Assembly (NCBI RefSeq): GCF_028771845.1
Contig: NZ_CP118270.1
Location: 6,634,001 to 6,698,000, forward strand
Direction: 5' to 3'
Source: Paenibacillus marchantiae
GTDB taxonomy: Bacteria > Bacillota > Bacilli > Paenibacillales > Paenibacillaceae
DNA: 64,000 nucleotides
The translations under genes were made by a program, and so were the position numbers. The notes under the pieces are model-generated. The model saw only the letters and a program-made list of their open reading frames with translations, did no database searches and had not been told where the DNA came from. Below are positions 55,835 through 64,000 of the stretch, one piece after another; position 1 is the first letter of the stretch; each line of letters begins with the position of its first letter.

Positions 55835-57133
55835 TTACAATATCCCATGCAGCACGAAATTGGCCAAAAACAGGATGGCAATGCCATACATGACTTTAGG
55901 CACCTGTTTGCCCTGACCCGCCGCCAGCTTCGCCACCGGATACGCAATGAATCCAAATGCCATACCGTCCACGATGCTATACGTAAATGGAATCATGACC
56001 ATGATCAAAAAAGCCGGAAAAGCTTCCGTGAAATCACTGAAATCCATATCCTTCACACTTTGTACCATCAAGCCGCCAATAATGATCAAAATCGGTGCAA
56101 TAGCACTGTCCGGAATATAACCCAACAGCGGAATAAAGAAGAACGTTGCACCAAACAGCACTGCGGTAACCAGTGGAGTCAAGCCTGTCCGCCCACCTGC
56201 TGCTATGCCCGCTGTTGTCTCCGCCGCAGCTACAGTAGGGCTGCTGCCAAAAATTCCAGCAAAAATATTCGAGATCGACAGCGCCCGCAAACTGCCCTTA
56301 AACCTTTGGGGGCGACCAATAAGATGGGTTTGGGCTGTGATCAGGCCGATGTTCTCAAATACAACAATCAGCAACAACAGAAATACAGCAATCCAGAACG
56401 ATAGATCCAACAGATTTGCGAAGGACAGCTGGGCAAACAAACCGCCGTATTGATGCAGTGCTTCTGTGGCAGACACAGGATCACCTGGTTTTACAGCACC
56501 AAGCACATAAGCTAGTCCTGTTCCCGCCAAAATACTTATCAGAAGCCCGCCTTGTACATTGCGTATAAATAAAATCAAGGCGATCACAAGAGTGACACAG
56601 GCGGTGATCACTCCAGGATCATTAAAATGTCCGATCGCCACAAACGTGGTCTGATGTGCGATGACGATTCCGCTTTTTTGCAAACCAATAAACGTCAGGA
56701 ACAAGCCAATCCCCACCGTAATGCCATGCTGCAGGTTTTTCGGAATGGCCTCACTAATTATTTTATATAACGATGTAAAAGCTACGACCGCAAACAGCAC
56801 ACCAGTGACGGATACAACCGCCAAGGCTTCCTGCCAGCTCAATTTCATCGAATGTACGAGTGTGTAAGTGAAAAATGCATTGATGCCCATGCCAGGTACA
56901 ACGATAATCGGCGACTTACCGCCAAATGCCATCAGCAAACAACCTGCGATGGACGTCAGCAGTGTACCCACCATTGCCGCCTGTAGCGGCATTCCGGCAT
57001 CGGCCAGAATTGTTGCATTGACCATTACGATGTACACCACGGCAAAATAGGAAATGGCCCCCGCCACAATTTCCTTCTTCCACTGGTCTCCCGGCTCCAG
57101 GCCAAGTCGTCTGGTCATCCATCCTTGTTTCAT
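55835..57133 (-). CDS. NCS2/AzgA-family purine permease
   Basis: A 432-residue permease with about 12-14 hydrophobic segments and the AzgA-type start LGLEPGDQWKKEIVAGAISYFAVVYIVMVNATILADAGMP, then ALSISNIFAGIFGSSPTVAAAETTAGIAAGGRTG. It belongs with PbuG and PbuO, which import hypoxanthine, guanine or adenine by proton symport. AGGGG precedes the ATG at 57133 by ten bases. I looked for a purine riboswitch upstream and did not find one, unlike B. subtilis pbuG. It stands 69 bases from the ABC exporter gene downstream. Confidence 0.9.
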   Translation of the reverse strand: MKQGWMTRRLGLEPGDQWKKEIVAGAISYFAVVYIVMVNATILADAGMPLQAAMVGTLLTSIAGCLLMAFGGKSPIIVVPGMGINAFFTYTLVHSMKLSWQEALAVVSVTGVLFAVVAFTSLYKIISEAIPKNLQHGITVGIGLFLTFIGLQKSGIVIAHQTTFVAIGHFNDPGVITACVTLVIALILFIRNVQGGLLISILAGTGLAYVLGAVKPGDPVSATEALHQYGGLFAQLSFANLLDLSFWIAVFLLLLIVVFENIGLITAQTHLIGRPQRFKGSLRALSISNIFAGIFGSSPTVAAAETTAGIAAGGRTGLTPLVTAVLFGATFFFIPLLGYIPDSAIAPILIIIGGLMVQSVKDMDFSDFTEAFPAFLIMVMIPFTYSIVDGMAFGFIAYPVAKLAAGQGKQVPKVMYGIAILFLANFVLHGIL

Positions 57134-57281
57134 TCGTTCCGTTCCCCTCTCTCTATGTAAGCCGAACAAATGTAGTTATCAGTTACCATCATTTCGCACA
57201 GCACCACATATCATACACGCTTTTGGGATTGAAGTACATCACGTAACCCTGACATTTGTTAAGGTTTGCGCATGCAAAAAA

Positions 57282-57312
57282 AAGCGCAGGTACCTTGTCG
57301 GCACCTACGCTT
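57282..57312 (-). terminator. Terminator after tcdA
   Basis: AAGCGTAGGTGCC ... GGTACCTGCGCTT on the minus strand (13 pairs including wobbles), then a run of eight T. Confidence 0.93.
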
Positions 57313-57327
57313 TTCATTCACAACAGA

Positions 57328-58086
57328 TTACTGCTGCTTATTCTCTGCAATTTCGATCAGTTCCTTGACGGCCACGCTGACCATGATCAGTCCGGCTACC
57401 GGAGGAACAAAGGCGTTACTCGCTGGTGGCTGTTTGGCCTTGCGAATTTCCGGCGCATTCTCAGGAACGATTTTCTGTGTTACATCTTCGCGTGGTTTGA
57501 GCGGCTTTTCGGTTGAAAAGACCACTTTCACACCTTTTTTAATACCGTCTTTGCGAAGTGTCGTACGGACAACACGAGCAATCGGGTCCATGGTCGTTTT
57601 CGAAATGTCCGCAACCTGGAATTTCGTCGGGTCCATTTTGTTTGCCGCACCCATGCTGGAAATGACCGGAATCTTCCGTTTGAGGCATTCTTTGATCAGG
57701 TGGATTTTGTAAATGATCGTGTCCGACGCATCCAACACATAATCCAGCTCATACTTGAACAATTCCTCATACGTTTCTTCCGTGTAAAACATATTCAGTG
57801 CAATCGCGTCGCACTCTGGATTGATGAGCTTCACTCGTTCCACCATCAGATCTGCTTTTTTCTGACCAACGGTCGTGGTCAAAGCATGAATCTGACGATT
57901 GATGTTGGTGATATCCACTACGTCTTTATCAATCAGAATGATACGGCCAACACCACTGCGGGCGAGAGCTTCCACTGCAATACCGCCCACGCCGCCGATG
58001 CCGAGCACAGCTACTGTACTATTTTTCAGGGCGTTCAGACCTTCAGGTCCGATTGCCAGTTCTGTTCTTGAAAATTGATGGAGCAT
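57328..58086 (-). CDS. tcdA: tRNA threonylcarbamoyladenosine dehydratase
   Basis: A 252-residue ThiF/E1-like enzyme that cyclises t6A at tRNA position 37 (ct6A) using ATP. The nucleotide site VLGIGGVGGIAVEALARSGVGRIILIDKDVVDITNINRQ is at about 29-67, with DASDTIIYK further on. It corresponds to E. coli TcdA (CsdL) and B. subtilis YrvM, which also follows aspS. AGGAGG overlaps the end of aspS, though 12 bases from the ATG. Terminator follows. Confidence 0.93.
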   Translation of the reverse strand: MLHQFSRTELAIGPEGLNALKNSTVAVLGIGGVGGIAVEALARSGVGRIILIDKDVVDITNINRQIHALTTTVGQKKADLMVERVKLINPECDAIALNMFYTEETYEELFKYELDYVLDASDTIIYKIHLIKECLKRKIPVISSMGAANKMDPTKFQVADISKTTMDPIARVVRTTLRKDGIKKGVKVVFSTEKPLKPREDVTQKIVPENAPEIRKAKQPPASNAFVPPVAGLIMVSVAVKELIEIAENKQQ

Positions 58087-58104
58087 TGAGAGTCGATGCC
58101 TCCT

Positions 58105-59883
58105 TTATTTCTTTTCCGCCACCGGTTTACGGGCTACGCGGATGTGAAGTTGTTCCAATTGGGAGTTATCCACTTCAGAAGGTGCATTCATGAGCAGATC
58201 CGTTGCACTTGCCGTTTTCGGGAAGGCAATCGTTTCACGCAGATTCGTGCGACCTGCCAGCAGCATCACCAGACGGTCGAGACCAAAAGCGATTCCGCCG
58301 TGTGGTGGCGTTCCATATTCAAATGCTTCGAGCAGATATCCGAATTTCTCGTTGGCCACTTCCGGAGAAAGTCCCAGAGCAGCGAACATTTTTTCCTGAA
58401 CATCACGTTTGTAGATACGCATCGAACCGCCGCCCACTTCATAACCATTCAGAACAAGGTCATAGGCTTGAGCGCGAATTGCACCTGGATCTGTGTCAAA
58501 AAGATGCACATCTTCGTCTTTAGGACGTGTGAAAGGATGGTGTTCTGCTACATAACGTTTCGCATCTTCATCGTACCCGAGCAATGGGAAGTCCACAACC
58601 CATGCAAATTTGAATTTGCTGTCATCAATCAGGCCCAGTTGACGACCGATTTTCAGACGAAGTGCGCCCAGTACATCTGCAACCACTTTTTTGGTGTCAG
58701 CAGAGAAAAGCAACAAGTCGCCTTCTTCAGCGCCAGTACGTTCTTTGACTGCTTCGATCTCTTCTGGCGTAAAGAACTTCACGATTGGCCCTTTGAACTC
58801 GCCATCTTTGACTTGAATCCATGCCAATCCTTTTGCACCGTAACGCGCTGCGAATGGTCCGAGGTCATCGATTTCTTTACGGCTCCATGTACCACAGCCT
58901 TTGGCGTTCAGAACTTTCACTTCTCCACCTTTTTCGATGACAGAAGCAAATACTTTCACACCACTGTTTGCTACGATATCGTTCATTTCAACCAGTTCCA
59001 TGCCGAAACGCAGATCCGGTTTGTCTGAACCGTATTTACCCATTGCATCTGCATACGTAATCCGTTGGAAAGGCAGTTCCAGCTCAATACCTTTCGTTTC
59101 ACGCAGCAATTTGGCCATCAGCTCTTCCATCATTGGCAGCAGGTCATCCTGTTGCAGGAAGGAAGTCTCGATGTCGACTTGGGTGAATTCCGGTTGACGG
59201 TCCGCACGCAAATCTTCATCACGGAAACAACGAGCGATCTGATAGTAACGCTCAAGTCCGCCGACCATCAGCAATTGTTTGTAAATTTGCGGTGATTGTG
59301 GCAGGGCGAAGAATTCACCTTCATGCACACGGCTTGGTACGAGGTAATCACGCGCACCTTCCGGGGAGCTCTTGGTGAGGATTGGTGTTTCTACTTCAAC
59401 GAATTCTTCTCCATCCAGATAATCACGGAACACTTTGGATGCTTTGGAACGCAATTTCAATGTTTCAAACATTTCCGGACGACGCAAGTCCAGGTAACGA
59501 TATTTCAAACGAAGCGACTCGTCGACTTCCACACCATCTTCGATGAAGAATGGAGGTGTTTTTGCCGCGTTCAGTACTTCAATCTCGGTAATTTGCACTT
59601 CGATTTCACCTGTAGGCAGGTTTTTGTTTACTGTCTCTTCGTCACGTTTAACCACTTTACCCGTTACTGCGATAACGTACTCGCTCCGCACTCTGTCAGC
59701 GATTTGCAATGCTTCGCCAGAGTAAGCCGGGTTGAAAACAACTTGTACAATTCCGCTGCGGTCACGCAGATCGATAAACAGTACGCCCCCCAGGTCACGG
59801 CGGGTCTGTACCCAGCCGTTCAATGTTACGGTCTCACCGATGTGTGCGGGTGTTAATGCGCCGCAATGATGACTTCTTTTCAT
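58105..59883 (-). CDS. aspS: Aspartyl-tRNA synthetase
   Basis: Charges tRNA-Asp, in some bacteria also tRNA-Asn. The 592-residue bacterial-type protein has the anticodon-binding OB fold (about 1-105), class II motif 2 [20 protein letters not shown], the inserted GAD domain (about 290-420) and motif 3 [19 protein letters not shown] is seven bases before the ATG at 59883; the frame from 59943 has no support. It follows hisS with a 203-base gap that shows no gene, and both may share the T-box-controlled transcript. Whether it also charges tRNA-Asn cannot be judged here. Confidence 0.97.
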   Translation of the reverse strand: MKRSHHCGALTPAHIGETVTLNGWVQTRRDLGGVLFIDLRDRSGIVQVVFNPAYSGEALQIADRVRSEYVIAVTGKVVKRDEETVNKNLPTGEIEVQITEIEVLNAAKTPPFFIEDGVEVDESLRLKYRYLDLRRPEMFETLKLRSKASKVFRDYLDGEEFVEVETPILTKSSPEGARDYLVPSRVHEGEFFALPQSPQIYKQLLMVGGLERYYQIARCFRDEDLRADRQPEFTQVDIETSFLQQDDLLPMMEELMAKLLRETKGIELELPFQRITYADAMGKYGSDKPDLRFGMELVEMNDIVANSGVKVFASVIEKGGEVKVLNAKGCGTWSRKEIDDLGPFAARYGAKGLAWIQVKDGEFKGPIVKFFTPEEIEAVKERTGAEEGDLLLFSADTKKVVADVLGALRLKIGRQLGLIDDSKFKFAWVVDFPLLGYDEDAKRYVAEHHPFTRPKDEDVHLFDTDPGAIRAQAYDLVLNGYEVGGGSMRIYKRDVQEKMFAALGLSPEVANEKFGYLLEAFEYGTPPHGGIAFGLDRLVMLLAGRTNLRETIAFPKTASATDLLMNAPSEVDNSQLEQLHIRVARKPVAEKK

Positions 59884-60086
59884 AACCAAACTCCTCTTAT
59901 GTGAATTTCCGTTCTGTATGGGCGGGCAGAGCCCGCTATTCAACAGTGCGGTTGCGTGAAGACGATTTTATTCAAATGGCATGTTATTACCTCTGGCTCT
60001 CCAACTTCCGATTAATCGGAAACATTGGTGAACCTCCGTAATTTTGCCGGATCAATTGTTGCTATTTTACAGTTTCAAACTCGTGC

Positions 60087-61340
60087 TTATTTACTTCCGC
60101 GTATAGCAGATACCAGATCATCCAGCTTCACCGTTTGTTGTTCACCTGTATCCATGGACTTCAGGGCAATTTCCCCGCGCTCCAGCTCATCATCACCCAG
60201 AATGGCAGTGTAACGGGCTTTGAATCGGTCAGCAGATTTCATCTGAGCTTTCATCTTGCGACCGAGATAGTCGCGTTCGCCGGACAGACCCGATTGACGA
60301 AGCTTAAACAGCTGACGGTTGACTTCACGATCGGCAGCTTCACCGAGAGCAACAAAATATACATCCAGTGGAGCAAGGGAACTAACATCAATATTCTGGT
60401 GTTCCAGAATCAGTTGAATACGCTCCAGACCAATACCGAAACCAATACCAGGCTGATCCGGTCCACCGATATCTCCAACGAGGCCATTGTATCTGCCGCC
60501 ACCGCCGACTGTATCAATCGCCCCAATACCTTGGGCTTTCAGTTCAAAAGCAGTCAATGTGTAGTAATCCAAGCCGCGCACCAGACGATTGTTCACCGCG
60601 TAATCTACGCCAAAATCATCCAGATACTCTTTCAGCTTAGCAAAGTGGTTCAATGATTCTTCATCCAGACTATCCAGTATGGACGGTGCCCCTACGAATT
60701 TGTCCTGATCAACTTTGCAGTCGAGCACACGCAATGGATTACGTTCCATCCGGGATTGGCAGTCCTTGCACAGGCTGTCCTTCATCGGTCTGAGGAATCC
60801 AAGCAATTTTTCGCGATATTCTGCACGGCTAGTTGGGTTACCCACCGAGTTGATCTCGACTTTGACATCTTTCAATCCCAGTTCTACACACAGTTGATAC
60901 CCAAGCGCAATGACTTCAGCATCAATCGCTGGATCAAGGGCTCCGATAGCTTCTACACCGAACTGGTGGAACTGACGCTGGCGACCTGCTTGCGGACGTT
61001 CATAACGGAACATCGGACCGATGTAATAGAGCTTGCTCACATCCGGTTCGCCATAAATTTTATTTTCCACATAAGCGCGTACAACACCCGCTGTACCCTC
61101 CGGACGAAGGGTCATGCTGCGGTCGCCTTTATCATTGAAGGTGTACATTTCTTTTTCAACAATATCGGTTGTTTCCCCAACTCCACGTACAAATAAAGAA
61201 GTCTGTTCGAAGATCGGTGTGCGAATCTCGCGGTAATTATAACGGCGACACAGATCACGCGCTTTTTCCTCTACGAACTGCCACTTTTCCACAACACCAG
61301 GCAGCAAGTCTTGCGTTCCAGTCGGTTTTTGAAAAGCCAT
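60087..61340 (-). CDS. hisS: Histidyl-tRNA synthetase
   Basis: Charges tRNA-His. The 417-residue class II enzyme opens with KPTGTQDLLPG, has motif 2 FRYERPQAGRQRQFHQFGVEAIG, the histidine-binding signature LVRGLDYYTLTAFE, motif 3 GFGIGLERI and the C-terminal anticodon-binding domain (about 325-417). GGAGG lies eight bases before the ATG. A His-specific T-box leader and sigma-A promoter are upstream, so it should be induced when tRNA-His is uncharged. Confidence 0.97.
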   Translation of the reverse strand: MAFQKPTGTQDLLPGVVEKWQFVEEKARDLCRRYNYREIRTPIFEQTSLFVRGVGETTDIVEKEMYTFNDKGDRSMTLRPEGTAGVVRAYVENKIYGEPDVSKLYYIGPMFRYERPQAGRQRQFHQFGVEAIGALDPAIDAEVIALGYQLCVELGLKDVKVEINSVGNPTSRAEYREKLLGFLRPMKDSLCKDCQSRMERNPLRVLDCKVDQDKFVGAPSILDSLDEESLNHFAKLKEYLDDFGVDYAVNNRLVRGLDYYTLTAFELKAQGIGAIDTVGGGGRYNGLVGDIGGPDQPGIGFGIGLERIQLILEHQNIDVSSLAPLDVYFVALGEAADREVNRQLFKLRQSGLSGERDYLGRKMKAQMKSADRFKARYTAILGDDELERGEIALKSMDTGEQQTVKLDDLVSAIRGSK

Positions 61341-61382
61341 CTTTCATCCCTCCAGCATCTATTTTTCTCTGTATATCAAAAA

Positions 61383-61740
61383 AATCCCTCGCCCTGTCAC
61401 TGTATACACAGCAAACAAAGGGACGAGGGATTGTGTTTACACATTCACCCGTGGTACCACCCACATTCCGGAATCCCTGACACTTTCGCCGTTCAGGTGA
61501 TCATGTAATGATCTAAGGTTGCTCCAGGCAATCCGATCATACAGATCATTCCGCTCTACGTATAACGCACGCCCTGCGCAGGCCAGCTAATAACCATCAG
61601 ATGTAAATCTAATGTGTTCGCTGTCTGTTCTCGGGGAAGTCATTCGTCCGCTCATCAAGAGAATCCTTACAGCCAAGGGATTCTTCTCTGTTCATGTGGG
61701 CACGGAGTACTTGGTCCCGTCATCAAATCATCAAGTTATA
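61383..61740 (-). promoter_or_regulatory. T-box riboswitch leader of hisS
   Basis: The minus-strand RNA contains the AGTA box (CCAAGTACTCC), AGAGAAGAAT, a specifier CAC in GAA-CAC-AUU (61614-61616, histidine), the T-box core GGGTGGTACCAC (61451-61462) and a terminator AATCCCTCGTCCCT/AGGGCGAGGGATT with seven T (61383-61432). Confidence 0.92.
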
Positions 61741-61741
61741 T

Positions 61742-61773
61742 CGTTTAAAGTTATTATATAACGTTTAAAGTTA
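61742..61773. repeat. Two direct repeats between the hisS promoter and T-box
   Basis: CGTTTAAAGTTA occurs at 61742-61753 and 61762-61773, exact 12-base copies with a 20-base period, just downstream of the promoter. Confidence 0.7.
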
Positions 61774-61785
61774 ATTTATTTTCTG

Positions 61786-61814
61786 ATTGTAATGAACCGC
61801 AGTGCTAAAGTCAA
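61786..61814 (-). promoter_or_regulatory. Sigma-A promoter of hisS
   Basis: TTGACT (61809-61814), 17 bases, TACAAT (61786-61791); 5 of 6 matches in each hexamer. Confidence 0.85.
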
Positions 61815-61892
61815 GGGCTAACACAAAAAGATAGCACTAGATAAAAATATTCACACGTCATACGGAATGCATAGTCCACAGAAATCAAGACT

Positions 61893-61932
61893 AATAGAAG
61901 CTGGACTCATCAAATGAATTCCAACTTCTATT
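61893..61932 (-). terminator. Hairpin after the SEC-C/HTH protein gene
   Basis: AATAGAAGTTGG ... CCAGCTTCTATT, a 12-bp stem on the minus strand with one wobble pair, 14 bases past the stop codon. The T content afterwards is low. Confidence 0.5.
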
Positions 61933-61946
61933 GCCTTCTTATATCT

Positions 61947-63215
61947 CTATTGTTTCAGCATCCACTTCAGCAGATCCGGCACATTCGCCCATAGACGGGA
62001 GTGCATAATGACATATTCAATCGCTTCGTCGGAATTGCCCATCCCGACAAAATCAGGGAGGTTATACGGCAGCTGCTTCAAACCCAGCAGATAATCAGGC
62101 ACATGGTTGTTCACACCCCGGGCCACACGGTACAGCATTTTGAGCTGGGAGGTGATTCCGTTCTTCTTATACTCCAGAATGATCTGGTCATAGGCAAAGG
62201 CGGCTGCAGCGTCACCTTTCCCATACTTCTCCATCAGTTGCTCTGCCTGCTCCAATTGGTTGCTGTACAAATACACAGCAGCGAGCAGGTAACGCGCTCC
62301 GGTATTGTCTTCCGTATTAAGCTCCAAAATATGCTCCAGGATTTGTGCCGCTTCGTTGGTATCTCCACCAAACCAGCAGGATTCGGCGTAGCTTTTGCAT
62401 ATCCGGATATATGGACGAGTCTCATGAAGCGCCCAGAAGTCCCCCTTGTTCTTCTCAAAAAACAGTTCGCCCAATTCGCGTTCGCCAGCAGCGATTCCGG
62501 CCTTGAGGTAAGCTCGTGCATCAGACTCATTGTCCGATTCCTCAGCCAGAATACGATATGCATCAGAGCTGTCTGAATACATCTCCAGGGCCGTTTTCGC
62601 CAGCTGTATTCTGCGTTTGGAAGAACTAGCTTCCATCGCCTTATGTAGCAGAGCCTGTGCTTTGTCCTTCGATGTACCTAGGCTGTTCAGAATCATCAGC
62701 TCGTCCGTTTCGCCACCCATGCCGTATTCTTCGATGTATTCGAACATCTCCTTAACCTTTCGGGAGATCGTTGATGTCGTTACCTCATATTTATCTGACA
62801 GCTCAGCCTTCGAAACATTGAAGCCGTATTCCTCAGACAGCAAGTACTCGATTGCAGCAAAGAACGAGCCTGTCTTCTTCACAGTAGGGCGGGTCTGACG
62901 GGAATAGCCATTCCATAGCACCAGAGCTTCCAATATCAGCTCCCGCTCGTAATGGTTCCTCATGTTCTCAATAAGCTGCAGGGCCAGCTGTTCGTGAGCC
63001 TGATGCTCCCATTTCAGTTCGCGCTCCACCATCTTTTTCAGTTTGGTCAAGGTTAGTTTGCTCTCAGGCTGAATCGAGACTTCCTGGACATGCTGCTCCG
63101 TTGATATCAGCCCCAGTATGGATTCTACCGCAGAAGGCTCCTTGCCCAGACAGCATTTCTTATATTTTTTCCCGCTTCCGCACGGGCATAAATCATTTCT
63201 TCCAACCTTACTCAA
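61947..63215 (-). CDS. SEC-C zinc-motif protein with helix-turn-helix and repeat region
   Basis: A 422-residue protein I cannot assign to a known role. Residues 8-23 are a SEC-C motif ([16 protein letters not shown]; Cys10, Cys12, Cys21, Cys22), a zinc-binding unit first known from the SecA C-terminus. Residues about 95-165 carry a helical region with a helix-turn-helix-like stretch ([22 protein letters not shown]). Residues about 180-400 are TPR-like helical repeats ([60 protein letters not shown]). AAGGGGG eight bases before a TTG at 63215 gives the start; ATGs at 63254 and 63248 lack a ribosome site. It stands alone. Confidence 0.8.
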   Translation of the reverse strand: MSKVGRNDLCPCGSGKKYKKCCLGKEPSAVESILGLISTEQHVQEVSIQPESKLTLTKLKKMVERELKWEHQAHEQLALQLIENMRNHYERELILEALVLWNGYSRQTRPTVKKTGSFFAAIEYLLSEEYGFNVSKAELSDKYEVTTSTISRKVKEMFEYIEEYGMGGETDELMILNSLGTSKDKAQALLHKAMEASSSKRRIQLAKTALEMYSDSSDAYRILAEESDNESDARAYLKAGIAAGERELGELFFEKNKGDFWALHETRPYIRICKSYAESCWFGGDTNEAAQILEHILELNTEDNTGARYLLAAVYLYSNQLEQAEQLMEKYGKGDAAAAFAYDQIILEYKKNGITSQLKMLYRVARGVNNHVPDYLLGLKQLPYNLPDFVGMGNSDEAIEYVIMHSRLWANVPDLLKWMLKQ

Positions 63216-63336
63216 AACTAATTCCCCCTTAAATCTGTCACTAGCCATTCGCATGAGAACACTGTTGCTTTAGCATTATAGGTGTCATTTCTCAAACGAG
63301 GCATTCTATATAACTTACAATTTCTAGCATCATGCA

Positions 63337-63375
63337 GAAACGGTTGCCGCCCTTATATAAGGGCGGGGCCGTTTC
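63337..63375. repeat. Long inverted repeat
   Basis: GAAACGG ... CCGTTTC arms surround a perfect 20-base palindrome (63347-63366, CCGCCCTTAT and its complement); a small internal loop (TTG opposite GG) separates the two. No T-run follows on either strand, so it is not a standard terminator. Confidence 0.75.
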
Positions 63376-63616
63376 AGCGAGTATATGTTCATCTAGAATA
63401 TAACGATCACTCTGGCGATGAATTCCTCATACTCTCGATCATAGGATTGGATTTGCCTGAGCCCAATCGCTGGAAGCATGATTTACCGTCCAATATAGCC
63501 AACTATGAAAACAATGCGCTTTAAAATACATTAACCCATTTCTCTATTCTAGCAAAAAATTTAAATAAGGGGTAAGCTTCGCCCAAAACATATAAATTCT
63601 CATTTCAAAAAAAAAA

Positions 63617-63635
63617 CCTGCACACGGTGTGCAGG
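63617..63635 (-). terminator. Terminator, minus orientation
   Basis: CCTGCACA-CCG-TGTGCAGG, then ten T on the minus strand. It lies about 195 bases downstream of the partial gene's stop codon and probably ends that transcript. Confidence 0.88.
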
Positions 63636-63769
63636 CTCAAAGGATATATAAAAAAAGGGGGTCATGTGTGTTATTATAAACGGGCTATGTTAAAGGCTTA
63701 TGTAACTAATATTACAGTAATATTACAAAAATGATAGCGCTTTATATTTTGTTGTTTTCTCCATTATTA

Positions 63770-63818
63770 AAGCCCCTGCAGATGGCCCTGACATGGAAGT
63801 CAGACCCTGCAAGGGCTT
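63770..63818. repeat. Branched inverted repeat downstream of the partial gene
   Basis: AAGCCC-TGCA arms pair with TGCA-GGGCTT and enclose an inner CTGAC/GTCAG hairpin. It sits 12 bases past the stop codon; possibly a 3'-end structure. T content on the minus strand is low. Confidence 0.45.
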
Positions 63819-63829
63819 CATACTACATA

Positions 63830-64000
63830 TTAATTCAATTCTTCCACATAAGCTTGGTTGGAACGAAGTTTATGAACGATTTCCTCATAATCCTCATCCC
63901 TTACTTTGGCAGACAAAACATAATGCAGATCGTCATAGTCAGCCGAGGACACATCCGCAGCATTCAACAGATCGCCATCCTCATTGACATTATCTCGTGA
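63830..64000 (-). CDS. Unrecognised protein, 3' end only
   Basis: The last 56 codons of a minus-strand gene that continues beyond the window. The visible end is acidic and helical in character (ADYDDLHYVLSAKVRD and EDYEEIVHKLRSNQAYVEELN). I do not recognise the family. The frame is open to the window edge, ends in TAA, and is followed by hairpins and a strong terminator, which supports it over the plus-strand frame in the same place. Confidence 0.55.
   Translation of the reverse strand, partial: SRDNVNEDGDLLNAADVSSADYDDLHYVLSAKVRDEDYEEIVHKLRSNQAYVEELN

Larger units (their letters stand above)
63216..63829. other. Intergenic region with several hairpins, no recognised gene
   Basis: This 614-base stretch separates the SEC-C gene from the partial gene at the window end. 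It holds a long perfect hairpin (63337-63375), a terminator (63617-63635) and a branched hairpin (63770-63818). Short open frames here lack ribosome sites and recognisable content. Confidence 0.6.

Noticed and set aside
57134-57327. Purine riboswitch before the NCS2 permease gene
   Set aside because: I looked for the conserved three-way-junction sequences and found none on the minus strand.
63282-63524. An 80-codon plus-strand frame
   Set aside because: It lacks a ribosome site, crosses the long hairpin and shows no domain or coding character.
63731-64000. A plus-strand frame open to the window end
   Set aside because: It is antisense to the acidic minus-strand frame, which has a stop codon and terminator in the right place; the plus frame reads as a low-complexity hydrophobic shadow and has no ribosome site.

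Overview
The window reads as a chromosomal core segment of a low-to-moderate GC Firmicute, most likely a Paenibacillus. The support is gene order shared with Bacillus (glcT-ptsG-ptsH-ptsI; alaS-ireB-ruvX-yrzB-mltG-yrrN-yrrO; mnmA/iscS/cymR; hisS-aspS-tcdA), strong Shine-Dalgarno sequences, consensus sigma-A promoters and T-box leaders. Paenibacillus-like touches are an AraC regulator fused to an iron-siderophore binding domain and an AraC regulator divergent from the gal operon. I see no rRNA, tRNA, transposase, phage module or CRISPR array. The species is inference.

Layout: 70-1641 iron-type AraC/binding-protein regulator under a Fur box. 1891-7149 glucose PTS (ptsI, ptsH, ptsG, glcT) with a GlcT antiterminator site in the ptsG leader. 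7315-9463 flotillin/NfeD envelope-stress pair behind a sigma-W-like promoter. 9725-11568 iron alcohol dehydrogenase and an FMN-binding protein. 11718-16623 Leloir operon galK-galE-galT with divergent AraC regulator. 16728-20197 aldo/keto reductase, sirtuin, HAD phosphatase, alpha/beta hydrolase. 20288-22005 KDG kinase and KDPG aldolase. 22227-28533 acyltransferase, KGG stress protein, ilvD, deacetylase, AI-2E-type permease. 28512-32724 penicillin-binding protein and a chemoreceptor. 32960-42623 the alaS neighbourhood: U32 tRNA-hydroxylation proteins, mltG, two DUF1292 proteins, ruvX, ireB, alaS with T-box, a second AI-2E-type permease, yrrD. 43320-46464 iscS, cymR and mnmA (sulfur transfer and tRNA 2-thiolation). 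46605-49630 crcB pair, rarA, LysR regulator. 49794-57133 SDR, EamA exporter, HelD-like helicase, ABC exporter, NCS2 purine permease. 57328-61340 tcdA, aspS, hisS with a His T-box. 61947-63215 an unusual SEC-C/HTH/repeat protein. 63830-64000 the 3' end of an unrecognised gene.

How genes work together: PTS sugar entry, gal and kdg genes form the carbon-uptake part. The alaS, aspS, hisS, mnmA, iscS, tcdA and trhP genes form a translation/tRNA-modification part. Regulation legible in the DNA includes a Fur box, a RAT/terminator switch, two T-boxes with readable Ala and His specifiers, a sigma-W-like promoter, a CRP/FNR/Rex-like palindrome and several intrinsic terminators. The window is mostly ordinary housekeeping DNA. 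The least explained parts are the SEC-C/HTH protein with its structured downstream and upstream DNA, the 18-bp palindrome at 22133-22150, and the paired direct repeats in the hisS leader. No clearly novel multi-gene system was found.
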